Origin: Deltaproteobacteria bacterium UBA6930
GTDB lineage: Bacteria > Myxococcota_A > UBA9160 > UBA6930
DNA: 9,767 nucleotides
Direction of reading: 5' to 3'
Assembly: GCA_002450755.1 (NCBI GenBank)
Contig: DKAI01000157.1
Span: 1 to 9,767 of the forward strand
The translations under genes were made by a program, and so were the position numbers. This document shows, one piece after another, positions 1 to 6,976 of this stretch (its first letter is position 1; each line of letters opens with the position of its first letter). A model generated the notes under the pieces. That model saw only the letters and a program-made list of their open reading frames with translations, had not been told where the DNA came from and did not search any database.

Positions 1-458
1 AGTTCCTCAAGACGATTCTCTCTTTCGATAACGATTAGCGCTCCAATCCGTCGCTCCCCCATCTGTTGCGCAGCACGAACAATTTCCTCCACGTGAAAAA
101 AGTCCGCCTGTCCTGCTCTACCAAAAAACACTCCTCTACCAACACGTGCCAAGGCTCGTCGTATTTCTGGAGCGAACAAAACTATAATTATGAAAACGCC
201 ATAACCAAGAAATGTATCCAAGATCCAAAGAGTTGTGGTGAGTTGCAGCACCTCGGCTAAAAGTCTCAAAGCTACAAGCGCAAGAATACCCCCGACTACT
301 TGCACGGCGCGAGTACCTCGCAGCAGAGCGCAAACCCAATAAACCGCTACTACCACAATGGAAATGTCTACGCTGTCCCATAGCGGATCGTAATTGGCTT
401 GGAAGAACCAGGCCAATTGATCAACTAAACTCCCAACACCGGCCGCAGCTCCACCCAT
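1..458 (-). CDS. cdaA: Diadenylate cyclase CdaA (DacA), N-terminal part, cut by window edge
   Basis: Membrane-bound enzyme that condenses two ATP into c-di-AMP. Only the first 152 codons are present; the reading frame is open through base 1. Seen: hydrophobic stretches at about residues 32-46, 57-73 and 77-96, matching the three N-terminal membrane helices of CdaA. The family signatures RGTRAVQVVGG (47-57), LFAPEIRRALARVGRG (94-109) and EEIVRAA...ERRIGALIVIERE (124-147) follow. The catalytic DGA and RHR motifs would lie beyond the edge and cannot be checked. The ATG overlaps the folP stop by one base (TGATG), which fixes the start and suggests translational coupling. The order ftsH-folP-cdaA is familiar in deltaproteobacteria, where cdaR/ybbR and glmM often follow; that is an expectation for the sequence outside the window. 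CdaA rather than DisA, because DisA has no such membrane segment. Confidence 0.93.
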   Translation of the reverse strand, partial: MGGAAAGVGSLVDQLAWFFQANYDPLWDSVDISIVVVAVYWVCALLRGTRAVQVVGGILALVALRLLAEVLQLTTTLWILDTFLGYGVFIIIVLFAPEIRRALARVGRGVFFGRAGQADFFHVEEIVRAAQQMGERRIGALIVIERENRLEE

Positions 459-1336
459 CACATAGGTCTTCGAGCGCTTCTCAACGCGCCTACTAATTTC
501 TTCATTTGAACAGCTTCTGCTACGGCATGAACTCGGACGATTGTGGCACCTAGAAACAACGCGACCGCACCAGCCACATGACTTAAAAAATCACGCGCGA
601 TCGGTCCTCCTGAAACGAATTCTCCCAAAAATGCTTTCCGAGAAATTCCAAAAAGAATCGCCACTTCGCGGGGCAACCTTGACCTCAAAAGATCGGCATT
701 CGCGATCAGTTCTAGATTCTGTGCAAAAGTCTTTCCGAATCCAATCCCAGGATCAAGGCAGATCGAGCTGTGGGGAATACCAACGGTTCGCGCTTTTTTA
801 TAAGAACACGAAAGCTCACATGCAACTTCAGACAACAGATCTTTAAATTCTATATTATCCTGCATAGACTGAGGCTCGTCGCGCAGATGACCCAGAACTA
901 CACCTTTAGCGCGTCTGCATATTTCAGGAAGGTCCAGGTCATGCCTAAATCCGGACACATCATTTACTACGACTGCCCCGGCATCTAGAGCTTCGGAAGC
1001 TACCAAAGCCTTACGTGTATCTATCGAAATCATGAAGTCGAACCTTTTGGTGAGCGCTTCAACGGCTGGCAGGACTCGCTCAATCTCTCGGCCTGCACTG
1101 ACGGCCTCCGCACCTGGCCTCGTCGATTCTCCTCCAATATCTAAAATATCGATCTTGCTAGCGATTAGCTTCGAAGCTTTATCTACAACTTTATCTATAT
1201 CGGGTCTCTCGCTCGGTAAAAGCAAAGTTGCTGAATCCGAAAAAGAGTCAGGTGTTAGATTAAGCACTCCCATCACCATCAACTTGTTGTGAGGAAATAC
1301 TTGCTTTCGCCTAGAATCCTCTCTGTCATCTGACAT
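458..1336 (-). CDS. folP: Dihydropteroate synthase
   Basis: Joins p-aminobenzoate to 6-hydroxymethyl-dihydropterin pyrophosphate, giving dihydropteroate in cytosolic folate synthesis; this is the sulfonamide target. The 292 residues are close to the family norm (about 280). Seen motifs, in TIM-barrel order: MGVLNLTPDSFSDS (22-35), DIGGESTRPGA (66-76), SIDT (104-107), VNDVSG (124-129), DPGIGFGK (195-202), GISRKAFLG (230-238) and RVHAV (258-262). Two small departures: the usual MH after strand 5 is GH (LGHLRD, 148-153), and the usual RVHDV is RVHAV. The pterin- and phosphate-binding residues otherwise look intact, so an active enzyme is likely. The ATG overlaps the ftsH stop by one base (TGATG), and the folP stop overlaps the cdaA ATG in the same way, so it sits in the middle of a tightly coupled operon. 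Confidence 0.97.
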   Translation of the reverse strand: MSDDREDSRRKQVFPHNKLMVMGVLNLTPDSFSDSATLLLPSERPDIDKVVDKASKLIASKIDILDIGGESTRPGAEAVSAGREIERVLPAVEALTKRFDFMISIDTRKALVASEALDAGAVVVNDVSGFRHDLDLPEICRRAKGVVLGHLRDEPQSMQDNIEFKDLLSEVACELSCSYKKARTVGIPHSSICLDPGIGFGKTFAQNLELIANADLLRSRLPREVAILFGISRKAFLGEFVSGGPIARDFLSHVAGAVALFLGATIVRVHAVAEAVQMKKLVGALRSARRPM

Positions 1337-3252
1337 CAGCTTACTATCGGCTCCGGATCAGACAGAGCAACTTCGTCATCTGAGTCATCGGCTAAAATAT
1401 CGTCCGAAGATCCTGACGACTCTTCCGTAATCGAAGGAGGAGGCGGTAGGGGTGGTAGTTCTCGCCCCTCGAGTAAAGTTTTCAGATCTTTTCCCTCAAG
1501 CGTTTCTCTCTCAAGAAGGGAGTCCGCGATTTTATCCAAAACTTCACGATGATCTTCAAGATCCTGTTTAGCAAAGTTGTAGCCTTCAGTGAGGAGGTTA
1601 TTCACGGCTGCATCGATTTGCCTAGCAGTCTCTTCGCTGTAATCTTTCCTCTGCGTGAAATCTCTCCCTAGGAACACATCTCCACCTTCGCCTGAATAAG
1701 AGACTGGACCTAGCTCCTCACTCATGCCGTACTTACAAATCATCTCACGCGCAAGGGAAGTCGCTTGTTGCAAATCATTAGACGCGCCGGTTGAAAAGTG
1801 ATCAAAAACCAGATCCTCTGCAGCCCGACCCCCCATTGCATGTCTAATCATTGCTACAAGCTGGCTACGTGTCTGACTGTACCTATCCTCTACGGGGAGA
1901 GTCTGAGTTACTCCGAGAGCCATTCCCCGCGGTATGATGGTAACTTTGTGCACCGGATCGGAATCGGGATTTAACATCGCCACTAGCGCGTGTCCTGCCT
2001 CATGATATGCGGTCACTCGCTTATCTTCATCGCTCATGATCATGCTTCTACGTTCAGCACCAAGTAGCACCTTATCTTTCGCCATTTCGAAATCGTTCAT
2101 TTCTACTCGTTGAGCATCTCGGCGAGCGGCAAGAAGAGCAGCCTCGTTCACTAAATTTCTTAAATCAGCTCCAACGAAACCCGGAGTACCACGTGCCAGA
2201 ATGGATAAGTCAACGTTATCAGACAACGGAACGCGCTTTGTGTGCACTTTTAGAATCGCATCACGACCCCTTAGGTCCGGTCTTGGCACCACTACTCTTC
2301 TGTCAAAACGCCCAGGCCTAAGCAAAGCAGGATCCAACACGTCAGGGCGATTGGTTGCAGCAATAAGGATGACCCCATCGTTACTCTCAAAACCATCCAT
2401 TTCGACGAGCAATTGATTTAAAGTCTGTTCTCGTTCGTCATGGCCACCGCCTAATCCTGCTCCTCGATGGCGGCCCACTGCGTCGATTTCGTCGATAAAA
2501 ATTATGCAGGGAGCATTCTTTTTTCCCTGAAGAAAGAGGTCTCTAACTCTTGATGCTCCAACTCCCACAAACATCTCGACAAAATCTGAGCCTGAAATTG
2601 AAAAAAACGGTACACCTGCCTCCCCAGCAACAGCACGTGCAAGCAAAGTTTTTCCTGTCCCCGGAGTCCCTACTAACAACACACCCTTGGGAATTCTTCC
2701 ACCAAGCTTCGTGAACTTTTTAGGGTCGCGAAGGAAAGCGATGATCTCTTCTAACTCCGCTTTAGATTCTTCGACTCCAGCAACATCGTCAAAGGTCACT
2801 CGATGTTGGTTTTCAGTAAGAAGCCGTGCTTTCGACTTCCCAAAACTCATCGCCTTTCCTCCACCTCCCTGCATTTGCCGGACGAAGAAGACCCACAAAC
2901 CGACAAGAATCAAAAATGGTATCCACCAAACAAGCATTTGCTGCCAGACTGATGGTTCTTGAGCAGGTTTCGCCGTGATATGAATATTCCGTTCTTCAAG
3001 TTTATCCAAAAGCTCCTGTGTCATTGCTGGAACAAATGTTCGAAAGTCTTTGCCTTCGCTCATGACGCCATTTACATGGCCTTCTTCGATGGTCACCTCT
3101 CGAACCGACCCCTCATCCACTTTTGCAATAAACTCTGAATAGGAAATTTCAGCTGGAGTTGTCCTTCCTTGCCTAAGAACACTTACAAGCAGAAGAATCA
3201 TGACAAGAAGGACAAACCACAAAGCCATGTTTTTATAGAACTGACTATTCAT
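1336..3252 (-). CDS. ftsH: ATP-dependent zinc metalloprotease FtsH
   Basis: Hexameric inner-membrane AAA+ protease that degrades misfolded membrane proteins and short-lived regulators. In 638-residue numbering: membrane helices at about 9-26 and 107-125 flank a small periplasmic domain. Then come Walker A GTPGTGKT (195-202), the pore loop MFVGVG (227-232), Walker B IIFIDEID (250-257) and the second region of homology with NRPDVLDPALLRPGRFDRR (301-319, arginine fingers R313 and R316). The protease has HEAGH (417-421), with D493 in SNDLQQAT as probable third zinc ligand. All catalytic parts are present. The tail is proline-rich (about 600-606), then strongly acidic and Ser-rich. The start is taken at ATG 3252 because a purine-rich Shine-Dalgarno ends five bases before it; an in-frame TTG at 3279 would add nine residues but would place that site inside the gene. 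It lies 161 bases after tilS and overlaps folP by one base. Confidence 0.98.
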   Translation of the reverse strand: MNSQFYKNMALWFVLLVMILLLVSVLRQGRTTPAEISYSEFIAKVDEGSVREVTIEEGHVNGVMSEGKDFRTFVPAMTQELLDKLEERNIHITAKPAQEPSVWQQMLVWWIPFLILVGLWVFFVRQMQGGGGKAMSFGKSKARLLTENQHRVTFDDVAGVEESKAELEEIIAFLRDPKKFTKLGGRIPKGVLLVGTPGTGKTLLARAVAGEAGVPFFSISGSDFVEMFVGVGASRVRDLFLQGKKNAPCIIFIDEIDAVGRHRGAGLGGGHDEREQTLNQLLVEMDGFESNDGVILIAATNRPDVLDPALLRPGRFDRRVVVPRPDLRGRDAILKVHTKRVPLSDNVDLSILARGTPGFVGADLRNLVNEAALLAARRDAQRVEMNDFEMAKDKVLLGAERRSMIMSDEDKRVTAYHEAGHALVAMLNPDSDPVHKVTIIPRGMALGVTQTLPVEDRYSQTRSQLVAMIRHAMGGRAAEDLVFDHFSTGASNDLQQATSLAREMICKYGMSEELGPVSYSGEGGDVFLGRDFTQRKDYSEETARQIDAAVNNLLTEGYNFAKQDLEDHREVLDKIADSLLERETLEGKDLKTLLEGRELPPLPPPPSITEESSGSSDDILADDSDDEVALSDPEPIVS

Positions 3253-3257
3253 TTTCG

Positions 3258-3267
3258 CCCCTCTCCT
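3258..3267 (-). promoter_or_regulatory. Shine-Dalgarno of ftsH
   Basis: On the minus strand the bases before ATG 3252 read AGGAGAGGGGCGAAA. This polypurine run at good spacing selects the ATG over the in-frame TTG at 3279. No convincing sigma70 promoter was found in the 161-base gap to tilS: a TTGAAA (3389-3394) has no good -10 partner. Confidence 0.7.
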
Positions 3268-3413
3268 CTCTGCCAGCAACTCGGCGCATCTTTTATTGCG
3301 TGAGCCAAAGGTCTAGGAACCGAGATTACTTATCTCTGATTCCAAACCGCCTTATCTGCTCCCTTAAAAATCGCAGAACGCGCTTTAATTTCAAGAGCCT
3401 AGAATACCTCTAA

Positions 3414-4448
3414 TCAGCCCTCATGCGCATTTCTAAAGCAGATACCGCGATCTTTCTTCTCCATTTTCCAACCCACAGGAAATTCGACAATTTTGCCTCG
3501 TGAGCCATCTCGAAGGAAGTTAATTGCCCTCGTCACATGAACCCTCGTCAACTCTCTCGATATTCCTGCCTCTTCAAAAAGCTTCGCCACAACCCTAGTG
3601 GCAAGGGAGTCGTGCAATTCTTTAAAGCCAATAGAATCGATAACGAAACCATCGAAAGCCGATCGCCTTACGAGTTCAAAGTACGCCTCACCTACCTTAT
3701 CTTCAAAGTATTCCCTATCTGACCCTTGCAAATCTCCAAATCGTCCTAACGCTCGAACGAGTTGAGGATTAAAAGCATTAGCCAAATCGGGTAGCCACTT
3801 CTCTCTCAATAAGTTTCGTGTAAAGCGCATGTCCCGATTGGAAGAATCTTCTCTCCACTGCAGCCTATTCGAGATCGCATATTCTTTAATATCTTCTTTT
3901 AAGACACCGAGTATCGGTCTTAAGATCCTTCCTTTTTTGGATATCTTGGTCATCCCTCTAAGGCTATCTGGAGAGGTTCCACGCAAAAGTCGTAACAAAA
4001 TCGTTTCAGCCTGGTCATTTGCATGGTGGGCGAAAACCAAGCGAGCCCCAATATCTGAGGCCATCTCATTCAGTGCATCGTGCCTGCAATCTCTAGCCGC
4101 CTCCTCCGAGCTCGACCTCAACCTTCCTGTTTCGCGAAGACGATGCATCTCCGGATACGCATTAGTGAACTCTACGTTGACCCCTAATTTTTGAGCAAGC
4201 TCCAAAACAAAAGCTTCATCCTCCTCTGATTCATTTCCTCGCAGATGATGGTTAACGTGAGCGAGAGTCATGTTTTCAACCATTCCCGGGAGTCGGCTCA
4301 GGCAGTGACTTAAGACAGTGGAATCCAGTCCTCCCGAAACCGCAACGAGAATCGGCTTCTGAAACAATTCGAAGCGAAAGGAATTACATGCATCTTCCAC
4401 TACTCTCGTCCCACTTAGATTTTTTGGAGGAGCATCAAACTTCTGCAT
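3414..4448 (-). CDS. tilS: tRNA(Ile)-lysidine synthase TilS
   Basis: Uses ATP and lysine to convert the wobble C of tRNA-Ile2 (anticodon CAU) to lysidine, so that AUA is read as Ile. Seen in 344-residue numbering: PP-loop SGGLDS (38-43), LAHVNHHLR (62-70), EEAARDCRH (115-123), AHHANDQAETILLRLLRG (140-157), then RPIL (177-180) and WREDSSN (198-204) with the RFTRN element (208-212). These are the standard TilS landmarks. The protein is shorter than the E. coli enzyme (about 430) and ends after one C-terminal substrate-binding region, as in compact TilS forms. Start: ATG 4448 is chosen. An in-frame TTG at 4502 gives 362 residues but has no Shine-Dalgarno, and a GTG inside the first 20 codons is also possible. 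The order tilS-ftsH is common in bacteria. Confidence 0.95.
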   Translation of the reverse strand: MQKFDAPPKNLSGTRVVEDACNSFRFELFQKPILVAVSGGLDSTVLSHCLSRLPGMVENMTLAHVNHHLRGNESEEDEAFVLELAQKLGVNVEFTNAYPEMHRLRETGRLRSSSEEAARDCRHDALNEMASDIGARLVFAHHANDQAETILLRLLRGTSPDSLRGMTKISKKGRILRPILGVLKEDIKEYAISNRLQWREDSSNRDMRFTRNLLREKWLPDLANAFNPQLVRALGRFGDLQGSDREYFEDKVGEAYFELVRRSAFDGFVIDSIGFKELHDSLATRVVAKLFEEAGISRELTRVHVTRAINFLRDGSRGKIVEFPVGWKMEKKDRGICFRNAHEG

Positions 4449-4453
4449 GACTT

Positions 4454-4477
4454 TTAACCGATCCTGTGGCCTGCCAT
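4454..4477 (-). other. Possible 7-codon leader ORF before tilS
   Basis: A GGAGG (plus-strand 4488-4492) lies ten bases before an ATG at 4477-4475, which opens the tiny frame MAGHRIG and stops at TAA 4456-4454, five bases before the tilS ATG. The frame is not that of tilS, and tilS has no start codon of its own at good distance from this GGAGG. It could be a coupling leader peptide for tilS or chance. Only the geometry is seen; function is inference. Confidence 0.25.
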
Positions 4478-4550
4478 AATGGGGACACCTCCACAGTAAC
4501 AAGCAACATCAAGTGACTGAGAGCCGATTATGCTCGGTCATCTCTCATGT

Positions 4551-4567
4551 GAAGGCTTGAGCCTTTC
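4551..4567. repeat. Short inverted repeat between thiolase and tilS
   Basis: The sequence GAAGGC TTGA GCCTTTC forms an imperfect hairpin with a 5-6 bp stem and four-base loop, 31 bases past the thiolase stop and about 100 bases before tilS. No T-run follows on either strand, so it is not a standard intrinsic terminator. It could be a leader hairpin or transcript-end structure. The rest of the 149-base gap holds only weak -10-like matches. Confidence 0.35.
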
Positions 4568-4597
4568 AAGCAATATAATTTGCCCGATTAACTGAAA

Positions 4598-5785
4598 TTA
4601 GGCCGAACCTAAAATTGTTACGACAGCTGCTGCTGGCCCGTTTCCTAGGTCGCCTCCAGCATTCTCTGCCAAGCCGATACGAGCTCCTTCAACCTGCCTA
4701 CCTCCGCCCCGTGATCTCAACTGCTCTGTTAGTTCCACCAGCTGAGCACAGCCGGTGGCCCCTATCGGATGCCCTTTGCTAACCAAACCGCCACTCGTAT
4801 TGACGGGAAGTTTCCCTCCAAGCCGAGTTTCACCATCGGAAACCATCTGGACAGGGCCACCAAAAGCCTCAGCGACTCCAATGTCGTCAAGAATCGAAAA
4901 TTCCGCAGGGCTCGCAGCATCATGCAACTCCACAACGTCAACATCCTTCGGCCCTACACCAGCATCGTCGAATGCCTTTCTAGCCGCCCTAACGACGACG
5001 TCTCCTTCTCCATCTCGCACACCTGATTGGATGGAAGTCGCCAGGATTCGTACAAAGGGCATTCCTTTTTGCTTTGCATAATCCTCGCTACACAAAACTA
5101 AGGCCGCTGAACCGTCTCCAATTGGTGAGCACATCAAAAGAGTTAAAGGCCCCGCGATAGGCCGGCTCTCGAGCACTTCTTCAACCGATCGATCTTGGCG
5201 ATACTGGGACTTTGGATTCAAACTGCCGTGGAAATGACTCTTCGAAGCTGCCATCGCAAAGTCACGTTGCGTCGCCCCGCTACGCTCCATATAAGACTTC
5301 GCCTCGTTTGCATAAATATCCATAAACAGCGATCCAGCCCCTTCTGTTAAGACTTGTTCGCCGTGTTCCGCTACTAACTCTTCGACGTCTACTGCGCGAG
5401 CAAGGGCAACAAATGCCCTTTTCTTATCCTCGTGCGTCATTTTTTCGGAACCTATTGCCAAAGCTACATCGCACTGCTCCGCGGCAATCGAAAGCCAAGC
5501 AATATGAAAAGCACTCGAGGCCGATGCACATGCGTTTTCCACGTTGAGCATCGGAACACCTTCGATTCCGGAGCCAGCCAGAGCAATCTGCGCGCGAATC
5601 ATCTCTTGTCCCGTCAAAACGCCACTAGCAGCATTTCCAAAGGAAACTAGCTCGATATCCTTAGCCTCCACGCCAGCATCTTGAACAGCACCAAGGGCAG
5701 CTTCGGTTGATAGAGAACGCACATTTCGTTCGAGAAATTTCCCGAACTGCGTCATGTAAGCACCAGCGATAACGACGGAACGCAT
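4598..5785 (-). CDS. SCP2-type thiolase family protein (acetyl-CoA acetyltransferase-like)
   Basis: Thiolase-fold enzyme that forms or cleaves carbon-carbon bonds on acyl-CoA thioesters, probably in the cytosol; the substrate is unknown. Length is 395 residues, normal for the family. Seen: the nucleophile loop NVENACASASSAF (81-93) with C86, a mid-protein GDGSAALVL (224-232), ELHDAASPAE (286-295) with H288, and the GHPIGATG loop (348-355) with H349. HDxx in place of the NEAF of classical thiolases places it in the SCP2/lipid-transfer branch. The HDCF cysteine of SCP2 thiolases is Ala here, and the C-terminal segment reads AENAGGDLGNG (373-383) without the CxG cysteine. Many relatives work with a DUF35 OB-fold partner, but none is adjacent. 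The start is fixed by AGGAGG seven bases before the ATG. It lies 84 bases after the peptidase gene, so read-through from that gene is possible, but it has its own candidate promoter. Confidence 0.9.
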   Translation of the reverse strand: MRSVVIAGAYMTQFGKFLERNVRSLSTEAALGAVQDAGVEAKDIELVSFGNAASGVLTGQEMIRAQIALAGSGIEGVPMLNVENACASASSAFHIAWLSIAAEQCDVALAIGSEKMTHEDKKRAFVALARAVDVEELVAEHGEQVLTEGAGSLFMDIYANEAKSYMERSGATQRDFAMAASKSHFHGSLNPKSQYRQDRSVEEVLESRPIAGPLTLLMCSPIGDGSAALVLCSEDYAKQKGMPFVRILATSIQSGVRDGEGDVVVRAARKAFDDAGVGPKDVDVVELHDAASPAEFSILDDIGVAEAFGGPVQMVSDGETRLGGKLPVNTSGGLVSKGHPIGATGCAQLVELTEQLRSRGGGRQVEGARIGLAENAGGDLGNGPAAAVVTILGSA

Positions 5786-5792
5786 ATAATTT

Positions 5793-5798
5793 CCTCCT
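5793..5798 (-). promoter_or_regulatory. Shine-Dalgarno of the thiolase gene
   Basis: A perfect AGGAGG on the minus strand is seven bases from ATG 5785, one of the strongest ribosome binding sites in the window. It fixes the start and suggests high translation. Confidence 0.8.
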
Positions 5799-5810
5799 AG
5801 ATTGAGAAAT

Positions 5811-5819
5811 GTTATAGCA
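5811..5819 (-). promoter_or_regulatory. Candidate extended -10 promoter of the thiolase gene
   Basis: The minus strand reads TGCTATAAC, an extended -10 (TGn plus TATAAC, five of six matches) 25 bases before the ATG. No good -35 is found 16-18 bases upstream, which extended -10 promoters can tolerate. Transcription would start just before the AGGAGG, leaving a short leader. Based on sequence match only. Confidence 0.35.
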
Positions 5820-5869
5820 AATGGCCTAAGAAGAACAGAAATCCCAGGAGATAGAAAGGAAGCCCGTAA

Positions 5870-6976
5870 CTAAAAAACGTTCTCGTCCGAAAAGTTTCGC
5901 GTGTGCCCCTCCGCTTTCGCTAGCGTTTCCATATGTTTCAGTGGTTCCTCGAAATCTTCTGCTTCGACTGCCAACTGCAAAAGCACCCTAAGATCACCTT
6001 TTAACTTACTAAGAATGCTTGAGAATCTCGCAAAATCACTTGAGTAGGTCTTCGCGAGTGCCAAGCAAGCATCGTTAAGCCTTAAGTCTCGAATCCCTTC
6101 GGTTGACAAAGAACTGCCTACTAATGATTTTCGAAATTTCTCCTCCAATTCGTTTCTTTCCCTTTCCCGGTCAAGCGGAGAGCGGTTCTCCCGATAGAGA
6201 CCCATGACCTCCTCTCTAAATCCTGAAAGCTTTTGATCAAACTTTCTGCTCGCTTCTAATCGCTCCTCAAAATGAGTAGCGACCGGTAAATGAGTCTCGA
6301 ATTGCAGCAAGGCCTCTTGACTAAAAAAGGTCGCAAAGCTCTCGTTAAAATCGACGTTCTCGGGAACAAAAACTGTTGCGTGTACTAGCTCATGGAGAAC
6401 AGTTTGAATAAGTTCGTAATCTCCCAATCTTACCATCGGACCAGTAACGGGATCTTCAAACCAACCCAATGTCGAGTACGCAGGCACGGGAAATATACAC
6501 GTGTCATAACCTCGAGTGTCTAAACTGGTGGCTTCTCGTTGAGCTTTTTGTTGGTCAAAAAAACCCTTGTAAGGTAGAGCTCCTACTAGAGGAAACTTGA
6601 ACTGGTGTTGCTCCATTGTATTACGTTTGGTAGCCATCACTGCGGTTATGATCCTGTCACCAGGCCAATCGACAAATTGTCGATAACGTTTACCAACGTT
6701 GAGACCAAGTTCATTCCCAAATTCAAGAACTTCTACGACCACATTGAGTCGATGCCTTACGCTTGGAGGCGTAGAAGGATCTTCTATCACTTTCTGCAGG
6801 GATTCCCTTGCTAACAAAAGTCGGCTCTGACCTACGGCAAGATGCGTGTAGTAACATCCACCAGACACCATCAGGAATTGCAAACCTATAATGAGCCTTA
6901 GCCAGAAGCTATTTCGTATTGAGATACACTTCTTTCGGAAAATCGCCGACGGAAGCTCACCCTTGGAAAACCTCAT
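5870..6976 (-). CDS. Putative secreted zinc aminopeptidase, PF10023-like, probable lipoprotein
   Basis: Predicted zinc peptidase of the family I know as Aminopep/COG4324; substrate unknown. In 368-residue numbering: a basic N-terminal region, then a hydrophobic core at about 25-37 ending SGGC (38-41). C41 is a plausible lipidation site, though the lipobox is imperfect, with Ser at -3 instead of Leu. The conserved AVGQ..LL.AR block follows at about 47-57. HELVH (195-199) is the HExxH zinc site, and FNESFATF (210-217) supplies E212 as likely third ligand. These motifs support an active gluzincin anchored outside the cytoplasm. The start is uncertain: ATG 6976 has no clear Shine-Dalgarno; GTG 7045 (391 residues) has GAGGAG about 14 bases upstream. 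Both overlap the 5' end of prmA on the other strand, because the signal peptide itself lies there. Function is inferred from motifs. Confidence 0.85.
   Translation of the reverse strand: MRFSKGELPSAIFRKKCISIRNSFWLRLIIGLQFLMVSGGCYYTHLAVGQSRLLLARESLQKVIEDPSTPPSVRHRLNVVVEVLEFGNELGLNVGKRYRQFVDWPGDRIITAVMATKRNTMEQHQFKFPLVGALPYKGFFDQQKAQREATSLDTRGYDTCIFPVPAYSTLGWFEDPVTGPMVRLGDYELIQTVLHELVHATVFVPENVDFNESFATFFSQEALLQFETHLPVATHFEERLEASRKFDQKLSGFREEVMGLYRENRSPLDRERERNELEEKFRKSLVGSSLSTEGIRDLRLNDACLALAKTYSSDFARFSSILSKLKGDLRVLLQLAVEAEDFEEPLKHMETLAKAEGHTRNFSDENVF

Noticed and set aside
136..381. 81-codon minus-strand frame
   Set aside because: It is out of frame with the clear CdaA reading that covers bases 1-458 and has no protein-like motifs.
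541..846. 101-codon plus-strand frame
   Set aside because: It lies wholly antisense to the conserved folP coding region; no ribosome site or recognisable domain.
3829..4194. 121-codon plus-strand frame
   Set aside because: It is a shadow of tilS over its most conserved blocks.
4551..4567. Hairpin as intrinsic terminator of the thiolase gene
   Set aside because: The stem is short and no T-run follows on either strand; kept only as an inverted repeat.
4574..4579. Perfect TATAAT on the plus strand
   Set aside because: It would only drive antisense transcription into the thiolase and has no matching -35; the region is simply AT-rich.
4755..5081. 108-codon plus-strand frame, with further overlapping frames
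   Set aside because: All are shadows of the thiolase; its catalytic motifs fall in the minus-strand frame.
6887..6892. TATAAT overlapping the prmA start codon
   Set aside because: As a -10 it would start transcription after the prmA ATG, which conflicts with the conserved PrmA N-terminus; no good -35.
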